A stretch of 64,000 bases of DNA from Sorghum bicolor (GCF_000003195.3 NC_012870.2:49416967-49480966); one strand, 5' to 3'; counted from the first letter of the stretch, positions 23,301-35,379 are shown. Notes: a model not told the origin generated them from the letters alone. Program-made: numbers and translations.

Positions 23301-23853
23301 GGGCATACCTCCCTATGGTGAAACTGATGAAGCGAGGCTTGCATCCGGTCCATCCTCCCTGATAACCTCATGGCATGGATACAATATCAATGGATACAGG
23401 TTTCACGCAAAAGAGAAGGACAGGAAGAGCGCAGCACAGAATAGCGGTGTTCGATATGAGGGCATCGACGGGGCCACAGGGGAGACCAAGACATACTATG
23501 GGCAGATTGAAGAGATATGGGAACTTGACTACGGTGGGGAACTACAGATACCAATCTTTCGGTGCCAATGGGTCAAGCCAAAGGCAATTATCGTGGACGA
23601 GTATGGGCTAACCACCGTGGAGCTCCAAAGTGTCGGCTATAAAGATGATCAGTGGGTACTAGCAAACCGTGTCGCGCAGGTAGCCTACTATGCAAAGCCC
23701 AAAGACCCAAAGAGGCATGTGGTTGTGACTGGAAATCAGAGGATTGTGGGAGCAGATGGAGTCCCCAGCTTAAGGGTTGTGTCTGCCACCGTTATCTTTA
23801 GCGGCTTCTCCCCCAGCTTCAACTTCCTCGACTCTAAGGTTCCCAGGTTTTGA
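20389..23853 (+). pseudogene. TNP2-like CACTA transposase, full length but with ten stops
   Basis: A single frame of 1155 codons runs from ATG 20389 to TGA 23851-23853 with no frameshift. Domain order is transposase-associated domain (residues 1-80), Transposase_21 with the cysteine cluster CPNHCILYR...CPHCGASRYK (~250-285) and an FVTITDYPGLFSLSGQ block (~500), a DUF4218-like segment (~740-850, HDCHVMLTVFLP, WTYERFMS), and a DUF4216-like segment near the C terminus (~1030-1100, YGQIEEIWELDYG). Premature stops lie near 20677, 20794, 21499, 21736, 22030, 22426, 22534, 22804, 22882 and 22909. All are TAG or TGA. The length matches intact family members. The gene is dead but unusually little rearranged. 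Confidence 0.92.
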
Positions 23854-23989
23854 CAATTTAGCTCCAGTTGCAAGTTTCCTGTTATGCTGCTTGTACACAT
23901 TTTGTTTCTTGTTATGGGTATGCTGCCTGTGATGCAACCGAAGCTTAATTTGTTAATTTTTAATAAGCAGATGCCACTACCAATGATGC

Positions 23990-24200
23990 CATTGATTTGA
24001 TACTTTACACTGAGCATATGCCATTGACTGGTTGCCTGAGAATTTGGAACTGTCAATTTGATAATTTATACTAAGCATATGCCATTGATTGGTTAACTGA
24101 GTATATGCCATTAACTGGTTGACCAAGCATATGCAACTGTCAATTTGATAATTTATACTAACCATATGCCATTATTGGTTAACTGAGTATTTTTTCACTC
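23990..24200. repeat. Degenerate tandem repeats (GCATATGCCATT unit)
   Basis: CAATTTGATAATTTATACTA and GCATATGCCATT-GGTTAACTGAG blocks alternate three to four times with partial deletions. They follow the transposase stop. Confidence 0.7.
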
Positions 24201-24254
24201 ATCTACTATACTGTCTACTACTTATTGGTTAACTAAGTATTTTACACTGAGCAT

Positions 24255-24600
24255 ACTGCTCCTACTCCCTTCTCCTCTTACTACTACTCTACTACTCCCT
24301 CTTACTACTGCTCCTACTCCCTCCTCCTCTTACTACTGCTCTACTACTCACTCCTCTTACTACTACTCCCTCCTCCTCTTACTACTGCTCCTACTCCCTC
24401 CTCCTCTTACTACTGCTCTACTACTCCCTCCTCTTACTACTTCCTCCTACAACTGCTCTACAACTCCTCTTACTACTGCTCTACACGTGCCCTCTACTAC
24501 CCCCATCCTCTTACTACTGCTCCTACTCTCTCCTCTTACCACTGCTCTACGACTCCCTCCTCTTACTACTCCCTCCTACTACTGACTGTAGTTGTAGCCT
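24255..24600. repeat. Pyrimidine-rich minisatellite (CTACTACTCCCTCCTC type)
   Basis: About 340 bases made almost wholly of C and T plus A, from units such as TACTACTGCTCCTACTCC repeated with varying lengths. One strand is purine-rich, so triplex or slipped structures are possible. Confidence 0.85.
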
Positions 24601-25743
24601 GATGATGATGCCAATCTGAGGGCTATTTTGATGGTACGTGCTAAGAAATGAACTCATTTCCAAATTAGGAAGATTTGTTTCCTAGCCGTACCGTCATCAC
24701 ACTAGATTTACTCCGCTACTACTTTACTACTCTACTACTACTACTACTACCAATGGGGCAGCTCGCCTCGGTTTAGTTGGATGTACTATGCTTTCATCAA
24801 TTTTGAGCTTATTTTGTGGAATGTGCAATGATGAACTATTCAAAAATTTAAAAATGTGCTGAGGTAGTGGCATATGCAATGATGTGATACTTTTTATGCT
24901 GAGGCAGCGGCTATGATGATGAAATTGCCCCCCTACTTGTGAACCGCTAAACTAGGATGGCTTGTATACCAAATACAAGCAACCAGTTTAGAAGCGATGT
25001 GATTACAAGGAGCAAATCTGAGCCAAATATGTAAATGATTTTTTTTCTATTCTATATTTCTGTATTTTTCTTATACTCTCACTACAAGAAATCAGTCATC
25101 TTTTGACATTTGACATTAGTCATAATACCTTGAAAATAAGTCATAAGTTATCATTTGTGACTCCAAGTTGACAAAAAATAAAATGTCAAAAGATGGCTGT
25201 CTTTAATGACCACTTATGACTTTTAGGGGGTAAAGTCATAGCATTATGACTTTGATTTAGAAAGTCACAAACACTCATGACAACTGATTTAAAGTCATAG
25301 ATTTCTTGGACCTAAAGCACAATTTGGCAAGTTTAAGCCCACATAACACACAGGCTTATAATGGGTCCTTCCTATTATTTGGGCCAGGCACGTTACATGT
25401 TTTAGCGCTTTATTGGCCCATTTACAATTGTATAAATTTTGGCCCATGCAATTTTTTTAGGAAGGATTTTTTTCAGTCCAGCCCACATTACTTTTTTAAG
25501 CCTATGCACATACAATCAATATAGTCAGCCTACATGCTGTATCTCATTACCATCGTAATAATTAATTAATACAATTATTGAAGTTACATACCCACAACAT
25601 TGCCACAAATATAAATATAATAAGTTCATAGAATATCACTATAGAGCATGATGTGCAGGTCGTCCTAGTTACATCATTCGGCTACAAGCACATCAGAACT
25701 AAATTGTAAAAAAAAACATGCATTTAATCAAACGCATCAAGTG

Positions 25744-25823
25744 TAGGTTGCTGCATAATCAGTTCTGTCACAACTCTTTCTTGCAGGTTGCTGCATAATC
25801 AGTTCCTGTCACAACTCTTTCTT
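25744..25823. repeat. Tandem duplication of ~43 bp
   Basis: The block GGTTGCTGCATAATCAGTTC...CACAACTCTTTCTT occurs twice back to back with one indel. Confidence 0.85.
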
Positions 25824-26505
25824 TTGCCTTTGTGTGCTACTCTCTGACAGCCATTGCAACATGGAAAACAAAAGCAAATACTGGAGTGTCAATGTCAATA
25901 AAAAAAATGCATTGTTCATCACATAGTTTTCACTACCTTGCTCATGTCTTAAAGACAACTAGTAGCAGGCGCGTGCCCTCGCGCGCGTTATCAGTTCATA
26001 ATGCTGAATTATGAACAATCTCATACAATTTATTAGGATAGAAATTAGTTATAAGTTTAGTAATCAATGCATAGACATGCATGAATCTGTATATATTATA
26101 AGGTTTATTATTTCGAATATTACATGCTATTCATTGGTTGCATAACTTTACATAAAAGGTTACAGGTTGCACAGATAGCATATGGTCTGGTGACAACACA
26201 TCTACGACTTAAGGTGCCAGTGATTATGTTTGCAAGCAAAGTAAAAAAAACTAAAGGATGTAAGATTAATGTCAATATAATAAAGGGATGCCAACTAATA
26301 AAGATGGAATTAATTTGTCCACACAACTAAGATCACTCAAATCATAAAACTGATATCCACGTGTATTGAAATCACATCAATAACCTAGAGAAGGAAGATA
26401 CAATATGGCACTCAAAATCTAGAAACTTGAAATCCATGAATATGGAGGTGATATCCATGGATATGCATTGTAACTAAAACTTCTGAATTTTGAACCAAAG
26501 CAAAA

Positions 26506-26742
26506 ATAGTAGGAAGAAGTGTAAATAGTAGGAAGAAAAAAACATCATAGAAATCTGAAATGCTAGTTAGGAGTCTATATTTTAATATAAACAATTAGCC
26601 TTCCCTTAATCACTAAAACAGCCGTATAGTAGGAAGAAGTGTAAATAGTAGGAAGAAAAAAAACATTTCATAGAAATCTGAAATGTTAGCTAGGAGTCTC
26701 TATTTTAATATAAACAATTAGCCTTCCCTTAATCACTAATTC
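26506..26742. repeat. Tandem duplication of ~119 bp
   Basis: Two adjacent copies start ATAGTAGGAAGAAGTGTAAA and end CCCTTAATCACTAA, with only a few differences. Confidence 0.85.
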
Positions 26743-27339
26743 AAAAGGCTGGTTACTCTAAACTGGCCTCTGAAAACATGGTCAATGAAGAATATGTGGT
26801 TACTCTAAGTGAGATTTTCCCAATAAAATGTTTGCAGAGGAATCGAAAGTACCAAGATAACCTTTTAGGCCATCTACATTTTATCAGGATCGACATGACC
26901 AAAAAGGTGTAACCTTTTAGGCACTATAAATTGATCCTTAATAGTTTAATTGGTCAAAAAATATAGGTTGCACATATTTGATCAGATAGTGGGGCTACCA
27001 ACTTTGTAAAATCTTCAAACACATACCCCCAAAAAAATCTAAACACATGTTTGGTTGCCTGACCTTCATCTGTGACATAGTGGCATGTGAATTATAGGTA
27101 CGTTATGAAATAATCCAACTATCAATTGATCAAGGGGGAATATCAATCACCTCGGATTAGAAGACGTATAAGGAGAAATCTAGTTGAGGGCCTGCGGCTC
27201 TGGCCATTCCAGCAACTGGACACTTGGTAACCTTCAAAACATGAAAGGAAAACATAGTACACGCTTGGTAACTTTTAGCACAAATTAGAATGGGAACATG
27301 CAGTGTACTGATTCAGCTGCCAAATCTAAACTCAGCGCA

Positions 27340-27900
27340 CTGATGAACTGTTTTTAGGAACAAGAAGATTCAACTGGGACGAGATTTATGGGGAACAAGC
27401 GGATCCCATGGGTGAACCAACGGATCCAACCATGGAGACCCCAGATCGACCCAGGAAAGAACGGCAACAAGCACATACCGACGGTCGAGTTCTGCATCGG
27501 CAAGATAAGGAGAGGAGGAGCAAGGGAGAGAGGCCGCATAGTCACCGTACTGGGATTTGGCCTGTCCGACATGGTACCTAAGGTTTCGCTTGGACGCTGC
27601 GCCGCGGCCTTGCGCCTGCCGCTGCAGCCTCACGCCCGCTATCATCGCGGGGGGCAGGGGAGAGAGGAGGAGGTGGTGGTGGAGGAGGAGGAGGGCGGCT
27701 GTGGTGCGCCACTCGCTCCCGTCATCGTCGTCGACTCGTCGTCGTCCTTCGGGAGGAGGGAGGGAGCGAAGAGAGAGGAGGAGGAGAGTTGGGGAAAGGA
27801 GGCCGGCGAGAGAGAGAGAGAGAGAGACTGGGAGAGTGTGGAGGAAGCTAGGGTTTGGAGATTGATATTTATTGATGTTAGCATTGTTCTCCACCGTCTG
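27340..27900 (-). pseudogene. Captured 5' end of a host-like gene inside CACTA element 3
   Basis: On the minus strand a CT-rich leader with an (AG)n/(CT)n run is followed by an ATG at 27725. A GC-rich Ser/Thr/Pro-rich coding stretch then breaks after about 28 codons. A second frame in the same strand continues open to 27370 over GC-rich sequence. This leader-plus-first-exon organisation is typical of plant genes, while the flanks are AT-rich transposon DNA. It is likely a transduplicated fragment. The donor gene is not recognisable from the sequence. Confidence 0.5.
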
Positions 27901-28039
27901 ATCAGATCGGTTGGCTGTGAACTATTGGGCCCATTCGTGGGCCTTTGGATTTTCACTCTCAAATGCATATTTGGGCCTTTGCATTTATCGACTGTATCAT
28001 TTTCTGACCCAACAACTAATATATATGATGCTTTTTAAT

Positions 28040-29580
28040 TTTAATTCAAGAACAAATTTGGTTTTAGGCTAATTTTATGGTTTTAACATAAAAAGTGATA
28101 AATACCAAAGTTGTTCAACTCATCATGATCTACAACTTTGATGTTGACCATTTCTTCATTTGAGAAAATTTGAACCTTTGAAATTTAAATTTTTTCAAAA
28201 ACAACGAGTTCGAACAAAAATTTGAGACCCAAAATGATTTTAATATAAAAAGTCATGAATACCAAAGTTTTTCAACTCATCAATATCTACAACTTTTATT
28301 TAGGCCATATTGTCATTTGACAAAATTTAAACCTTTGAAATTTGAAATTTCTCAAAAACAATGAGTTCGAACCCAAATTTGAGATGCAATATGACTTCAA
28401 CATGAAAAGTGATGAATACCAAAGTTGCTCAACTCATCAAGATCTACAACTTTTATTTTGACCATTTCTTCATTTGACAAAATCTTAGTATACATTGTTC
28501 ACTAATCTTACACATGTCTCATAGTTTATTAAACCACATAAGTGATGTGTCACATTTGTGAACAATGTTATTACCACTTTATCATATGAAGAAATGACCA
28601 ATACAAAAGTTGTTGATCTTGATGAGTTATTCAACTTTGGTATTCATCACTTTTCCTCATTCGATAATTTGGGGTATCAAAATCTTGTTCGAAGTTGTCT
28701 CTTTTTTTTAAATTCAAATTTTGAATTGCTCAATATTGGAATATGTAAAGATTGACAAAAAAATCTCAATAAATTGATAGAGAATGATTTTAGAAAATTT
28801 TACAAAAAAAAATCATCTCATTTGGAGTTAGTATGAGGGAGAAAAACTCCAAATGTGATGATATTTTTCTATAAAATTTTCTAAAATCAGGATCTACAAC
28901 TTTAATATTGATCATTTCTTCATTTGACAAAATTTGAACATTTAAAATTTGAAATTTTTCAAAAACGACGATTTCAAACCAAAATTTGAAACCCAAAATT
29001 ATTTCAACTAAAAAAGTGATGAATACCAAAGTTGTTCAACTCATCAAGATCTACAACTTTGATGTTGACCATTTCTTAATTTGACAAAATATGAACCTTT
29101 GAAATTTGAAATCTTTGAAAAACGATGAGGTCAAACCAAAATTTGAGGCTCAAAATGATTTCAACATAGAACGTGATGAATACCAAAGTTGTTCAACTCA
29201 TCAAAATGTACAACTTTTATTTAGGCCATATTGTCATTTGACACAATTTGAGGCTTTGCAATATGAATTTTTTGAAAAATGATGAGTTTAAACCAAAATT
29301 AGAGACTTAAAATGACTTCAACATAAAAAGTGATGAAAACCAAAGTTGCTCAAATCATCAAGATCTACAAATTTGTTGTTGACCATTTATTAATTTGACA
29401 AAATTTGAATGTTTGAAGTTTGAAATTTTTCAAAAATGACAAGTTTGAACCAAAATTTGAGACCCAAAATGATTTCAACATAAAAAGTGATGAATACCAA
29501 AGTTGTTCAAGTCATCAAGATCTACAAATTTGATTTTGACCATTTCTTCATTTGACAAAATTCAAATATAGGAAAAACAA
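28040..29580. repeat. ~157-bp repeat array with an inverted segment
   Basis: Units contain ATGAATACCAAAGTTGTTCA, ATCTACAACTTT, CATTTCTTCATTTGACAAAA and AAATTTGAGACCCAAAATGA, spaced about 155-160 bases. Three units run 28080-28500 and at least four run 28890-29580. Between them (28500-28785) a stretch carries the same motifs in reverse complement, for example near 28616-28650. It is non-coding. Confidence 0.88.
28786..28890. repeat. Hairpin, ~45-bp arms
   Basis: TGATTTTAGAAAATTTTAC at the left pairs with its near-complement at the right end. The AACTCCAAATG core flanks a loop of about 18 bases. It lies between the two halves of the 157-bp array. Confidence 0.75.
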
Positions 29581-29960
29581 CTAGATGAACCATGGCACCC
29601 ACTTGATTAGGTGGCAGCTTTTCTCAAAAAAAAGATTAGGTCGTAGTTTGCCAAGTGGACCCATATTGCCACCTCGGATTGTAATGCACAAAAAAATTCA
29701 ATAAAATATTTTATGACTTATCATATTTGTCACAATATACCATTTTCTATATGACAATAGCAAATTGATTGTTGTGACATGAGAAATAAAGTCACAAAAT
29801 GTTATTCTACTAGCACTAAGACATTTTTTATGACAAAAACTAACCAAAGTCACTAAGTCTAGCTGTCTCCACAAAAAAAGTCATAAATTGGTCAAAGTTG
29901 TGACTATTTTGTCCAATGTCATGGGAAAAAAGTCATAAGATGACTGATTTCTTGTAGTGT

Positions 29961-30022
29961 CTTTTGTAATTTTCTTAAACTCTTTTGTAATTTTCTTAAA
30001 CACTTTTGTAATTTTCTTAATG
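29961..30022. repeat. Triplicated 20-bp unit
   Basis: CTTTTGTAATTTTCTTAAAC occurs three times in tandem immediately right of CACTA element 3. Confidence 0.9.
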
Positions 30023-30178
30023 TGTACCATACTAGCATGAAGAATGATGTAATCTTGTTTTCAGATGAATATATATAAGTCATGATTCCTTTATATATGT
30101 TTTTAGATGAATGTACAAAATATCATCTTCATATAATTGCGAAATGTCCGTATAACTATATCTTCGTCATAGCTTCCA

Positions 30179-30407
30179 ATGTCGGTCGAGCGTGCTGAAG
30201 AATGGCACGAGCCAAGCCCGGCATCGAGTTATAAGGAAGGCTCGTCGTCATCAAACGATAGCACCTCGTACGAGGAGGAGGTGCTAACACCAAGGCCAAA
30301 GAAGAAAGGTAGAACAGAGGAAGAACATGATCTGACCTATATGCCAGAAAAGATGGGGCCTTCATCACGTAATTCACACACCACGGCATAGAGTGAAGAG
30401 GGCCGCG
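30179..30407 (+). pseudogene. Exon of a TNPA-like second gene of CACTA element 2 (putative)
   Basis: An open stretch of about 70 codons encodes a Ser/Glu-rich, then Lys/Arg-rich segment (RPKKKGRTEEEHDLTYMP). It reaches an in-frame TAG and a few codons later a strong donor, CGC|GTAAGT, at 30407/30408. In autonomous CACTA elements the second gene lies here, downstream of TNP2. The rest is cut off by element C at 30429. Assignment rests on position and composition, not on a recognised domain. Confidence 0.4.
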
Positions 30408-30428
30408 TAAGTAAACAAGTAATACAAT

Positions 30429-31636
30429 TGTTGATATTTGTTAATGCCATCAGGAAATGATCCGCAAGCGCACGGATATCGGTGGGCACTTCACCCGGGA
30501 GGTTATCCAGAGTATCGTATTTATATTTTTACCATTGGGAGAAAGCGTGCATCTGACTAACCAAATCTATTGCTACTACCCTTTAGGCTACAAAGAATGT
30601 GACTCGATGTGAGATATGTATAGAGAAGACTACAACCGTAATCTCGTTCTAACCTTGGTAAGGATGATCTACTGTTCTATTGGGGAGGCTCACAGAATCT
30701 AGACACCACAGAGGATGTTCAACCCGCACCTACAAACCCTATCAATCCTACTAACGGGATATGTGCTACAAAGGTAACTCGGAAATGTCACGTTCCTCGC
30801 TACTACCACGGTCCAACTAGTCAGGGTATATCTATGAGTATCCTAGCCCAAACACCACGTTTACGCTAGAGATGATTACTCTAAACTCTACGCGAAGGGA
30901 TCAAAGTAAACTCATAAACCAAAGAACAATAAAACAAGAACTTACTAGAATTTAGAAGTCAAAATACTGAAGAATCCTAGGAGCAAGCTCGGGTTAGAAG
31001 ACTTGATCCCGCAGGTACAACCTCGGAGTAGGCACCGACAGGCCGGGCTTCCTCCGATCTACACCTCCACTCTATCTTTCTCAATCTAGTAGAACTAGTC
31101 TACTCTCACATTGGATGCTAAGCCCTAAGTCTATGTAGAGGAAAGGTTATCCTTCGAGGGCACCTCTCAACTCTATAATGAACTTGTTCCCCTCCAGGGG
31201 CCAGGGGGTCTGCTTATATAGTCCCCTCAGGTGAACGTGAGCCGTCGGATCAAACTGACATTGATTGAAAGGTTATCCTTGATCCTTTAGGTCGGTGGTG
31301 AGTAATCCGCGAGACGGGACCTGATTGGTCTCTGCAACAGGGCGGGCGCCCAAGGGGGGAGGGCGAGCGCCCTGCCTCCGGGCCCGATCGCCTTCCCGTG
31401 GCTTCTGGAGTCTTCTAGATGATAGAAAATTGCGCGGCACGTTAATATCTCTATGTAAACCCGACGTGTGGGCCTTTCTTCCATATTTCCTGATAACCCC
31501 CTACAGAAATAGACAAACACCAAAACTCGTGGAATTCAGTCAGATAAAACCCTAAGTCTGGGTGTTGGTTGCATTTGGATCCTTTTCTTTATTTATTTAT
31601 TTGATGATTATATTTGGTACTTAAGGACCGTCAACA
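30429..31636 (-). repeat. Element C 3' LTR (1208 bp)
   Basis: Minus-strand start TGTTGACGGTCC at 31636 and end ATATCAACA at 30429. A polypurine tract (CTTGGGGGAGTT on the minus strand, 31637-31648) abuts it. It contains TATATAAG at 31221-31214 and a pair of GGGCGCCC-like boxes at 31344 and 31365. It is closer to LTR E than to the LTRs of element A. Confidence 0.9.
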
Positions 31637-32982
31637 ACTCCCCCAAGCTTACCTCTTGGTCGTCCCTGAGCAAGGATGGACTCAAGAGTTTCCACAGTGG
31701 TTTCATGCCTTAAAAGTAAGATCTCACCTCTGAGTTAGAGTAAACTGTTAAGACTTAAAACTTACTCATTTTACCTTTCTCCATGGGGCTTGCAACCGTC
31801 ACTTGTGTCTTGAGCGGTTAAAAGATAGAACGGTCAAGTCAAGTGCCATGTCTCTTGTTCTTTGATCAGCTGTAGCTCTGGAGTTTTTGCAGATTTTCAA
31901 ATAAAACTCATAGATTCCTTGTATGACTCTCTCAAATCTCTTTTTTGTGGCATTTCTGGATCCTTTCGAAGGCAGTGATGATATATAACTTCTCTCAAAG
32001 TATTTAGTATTTTTGGTATGAGGCATAGTGATATTGCCTTCTCTCTCACCCTACTCTAATAACGTTTTGACATCTGGAGCTCATAGGTGGGAGATAGATA
32101 ATACATACTTACAAGACACTTATTGCATAGTCAAACCATGGATCCAGAGAAACAAGTCAATAAGTCAAATCAAGATGTGCATGTGTGGCGAGTGAATGGT
32201 GTATGGTGATGATGGTGATAACAATGGTGAATTTTAATTCTACTTTTGCTCTTTTGAGGGGATACATACCTTTCTTGCACTTTGAAGCATTTTGAGGAGA
32301 ATGAGATGCTCTATATTTTCTTTTTCTTTTCTCTCAGGTGGGTGTCTTGTACCCCTAATTCTACTATCGGACACTTATCCATTTTTACCTCTCGTCTCAC
32401 TTTTTCTTTTCTTCGAGGTTCCGCGCACTTGCCCCTTTTTATTTCCTCGTATTCTTTCTCTTTTTTTTTCTTTCTTTTTTTCTCTATTTTAGAGCAGTCA
32501 TCTCCTGAAATATTATAGCAAGTGGTAGTAACCAAGATAACTCGAGCATTTATTTCACAGGGAAAAACAGAAATAGGAGAATGTTTTTAGCTATTCTCTC
32601 CTGGATTAGGAGTAGAATAATTTTAGGTGAATCTGGAGATGGAATTGAGTGGATGTATGTGGATGTGTACTTCCAGAGTAGAAGTAGCATGTATGAGTGA
32701 ACGTGCAAGTGAATCTTGATTTTAACCGCATGACAAGCTCTTAAGGGTCTACACAGCTTGACCACACTCAATGCTCATAAGCAGTAAAAAGTAAATGTGT
32801 GGCTGAAAGTCTACCAAGCATGTATATATAGCTGTGGTAGGAATTTAAACTCTCATCATACAGGAACTCATCATGTGTTATTTTAAAGATTTTCAAAGAT
32901 AAAATTCTCTAGAATTCTAGCATCTCTAAGGACAAATAAACAGCAGCTCAACCTTCTCATATCACATCCGTTAACGACTTAG
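31637..32982 (-). other. Element C internal non-coding region, 3' portion
   Basis: Reverse-complement match of element A positions about 45540-46925, including the region with poly-T/CT-rich runs near 32450. It has no protein-coding potential. Phe-rich open frames here are low-complexity artefacts. Confidence 0.8.
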
Positions 32983-34664
32983 TGTAATACCCGATTTTAA
33001 GGACAAAATCAGATACACACCATATGTGAGTTTTAGAAGTCAAATCTCACATATAGCTACAAATAAGAGGTAATATCAAAAGACAATGCATAAATATATA
33101 ACATACTTAGTATAAAAGAGATAACCTTGATAGCAAACAGCGGATAGACAATTCCGAACTTTGGGTATTAGCTTCTCTCTACAAGATCCAACTGACTGGT
33201 TGATCACAAGCCTAAACATCTCCTGAGGTTTGGGGGAAATAGCAAGAGTGAGTCCATGTCGAACTCCACAATTATAGCAACTAGATTGTATAGCTCCCAC
33301 AATCTCATGATCAATGTGACATAAATAATGTAGAGCATTAAACAATAAATAATTAGTATTTTAACACAACAAGAATCATCATCATCGATGCAAGAATCCC
33401 CAAGGCCGCTCTTAACCATGAGCACGGCTAGTATACCAGTTTTTAACACTCTACAGAGGTTGTACATCTTTACCCATGAGTCATGATTTACCCTTTCGCC
33501 CGAGGTGATCAGCCCCTTAACCCACTTCCAAGGAAGGTCGGCAGGGATCACTATGAAGCCTTTCAAAAGTTCGTCTAACCTGTTAGGGCCGCAAGGTTTC
33601 CTTTGCGCGCAGATATAGAGCCCCCCTTCCGATGGCACAACGACTCGCAGCCTATACACATACAGACAGAGGCCACACTATACCCAAAACGGTTCAGCCC
33701 CTCCGCCCTTTCGGGTAACCTCTAACAAGCTAGAAAAGGTCTTCATACGGAGCTAAAGCCAGAGCCATTATAGCCCTCATGGTTGCACTGTTGTCCCAGT
33801 TATCACTTACAGATAAATCATCAAGTGGCTAAAAAGTCATTTTTACCATTTATTACTTAACATTAATCTAGTCATAGGATCATGTTCACAGAAATAAAAC
33901 CCAAATGCTATACTTGCCTTAATCCAAATGCTCTTGTTGATCTTGCTTGTTGTCCAAGGCTCTGATCTTGATCACTAAAGTACTGTTCTCCGTCTAAACT
34001 CGATCATCGATCACACAAACAATCGAAGAAAACATACACGAAGCAAACAAGGCTACAATTAGAACAGTACACCAAACATATAAAAACAGTATGAAAAGTT
34101 TATAAAATGATTCTACGCATCGCTACGATCTCACAGACATAAAGATCACGAAAATCAGAGTTAAAACGTAGAAGTTATGAATTTTCTAAGATTTTGGATA
34201 GAAAAGTAATTAATTAATTGAGGTCATGAAATTTAAAAGTTTCAAACTGAGAAAACCATTTTTCTAACATGTAGAGCTCATGAAAACAAACCTAACGCAT
34301 TCTGAATGGGTCAAATCAGAGTTAGAATGAATATTTTATGGCCAAAATAAATCCAGTGGCAAACTTGTAATTACAGAAAGCGTATTTTCAGAGTAAATCC
34401 GGTGCTTTTCCGTTTTCTCAAAGAGAAAGCACATTTTTGAAATCCGCTTTGGACTGCTGGTTTATTTGGTAAAAGCTCAGGGGCTCTTTAACAAAAGTGC
34501 GAATGAAGGGGTACGTTCTAATCTGGATCGTTGATCTTGAATCGGACGACTGAGACTCAATCTAGGGAAGAACAGGGTGGCTGCCGGCAACGCACAGGAG
34601 CCTCACGGTGGCTCCATGGACGAAAGTTCGCCGGCGCTCGTGGAGAAGGCACTAGGAACCATGG

Positions 34665-35379
34665 TGTTGATGCAAAAGCTGAATTTGCTAACACAAAGGG
34701 CTAATACCCGATTCAAACGTTAAGGCGTGCCAGCCGATTTGACCTTACTATCGGCAAATGTGATAACTCGAATACTTTGGTCCTGACAACAGCGATGCGC
34801 CGGATGCCACGGCCAAGAGGTATTCACGCGGAACTCGAGAATACGCCGAGCTTAAGTCGACGAATTCCTAAGAACTCGTAATGAAAAGAAAAATATGACG
34901 AAGTCGTCGAAAAGGTAGATACCGGAATATGAGTAAAACTTGTGTTTGATTGATTATTAGATGTCTCGATTACAAGGCCCTAGGGTCTATATTTATACCC
35001 TGCTCAAAGAGCTACAACCAGACACGACTAGAACTCAAATTCCAAATTAAACACAATCCGTACACAAAACGATTAAAATAACTAAGGAAAACATAAAACT
35101 ATCCTCCCGTGACAAACTAGGACACCACTACAGACCAATCGGCAACCTTGAAGCCTTCCTTCCGCATCATCGGCAGATTCTCCATCGTAGCCATCAACAA
35201 AGGTTAATGCTGGCTATCGGCATAAACACATCACCATCCATGGACTTAGCCATATTCAGCTGTCTCCTCATCGGCAACCGCCCTTATCGGCAACTCTTCT
35301 GTAGACCAGTGACCATTACCCTGTCTTGCCGATCCACACTCTACCGATCCTGGATACGTGTCCAAAAACGGTGTCAACA
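34665..35379 (-). repeat. Element B 3' LTR (715 bp)
   Basis: Minus-strand start TGTTGACACCG, end GCATCAACA. It contains eight ATCGGC/GCCGAT hexamers. It is followed, to the right, by the polypurine tract. Confidence 0.93.

Larger units (their letters stand above)
19660..25079 (+). mobile_element. CACTA element 2, left part with full TNP2 gene
   Basis: The 5' end is CACTACTACAAAAAAC at 19660, followed by sub-terminal repeats, a TATA box and a full-length TNP2-type pseudogene. The element is split by CACTA element 3 (25080-29959) and resumes at 29960. Its 3' end was not found, probably because element C at 30429 landed in it or replaced the rest. The 3-bp target duplication therefore cannot be checked. 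Confidence 0.85.
23857..25079. other. Non-coding interior of CACTA element 2
   Basis: AT-rich sequence with two tandem-repeat tracts, annotated separately, and no gene that I can support. Confidence 0.6.
25080..29959. mobile_element. CACTA element 3, complete non-autonomous (4.88 kb)
   Basis: The ends share CACTACAAGAAATCAGTCAT as inverted repeats, extending to about 27 bases with one mismatch. They are flanked by the 3-bp duplication TCT (25077-25079 and 29960-29962). AAAGTCATAA-type units recur near both ends. No transposase is present. It carries a captured gene 5' end (27340-27900), small duplications and a large ~157-bp repeat array. It interrupts CACTA element 2. Confidence 0.93.

Noticed and set aside
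27557..27865. Arg-rich plus-strand frames over the GC-rich island
   Set aside because: Low-complexity shadow of the captured minus-strand exon.
28040..29580. Repeat array as a CRISPR
   Set aside because: Units are ~157 bp, adjacent and AT-rich, without alternating unique spacers, and sit in a plant transposon.
32282..32518. Phe/Ser-rich open frames (also 46014-46251)
   Set aside because: They arise from poly-T/CT tracts in the non-coding part of elements C and A and occur as the reverse complement in the other element. No coding signal.
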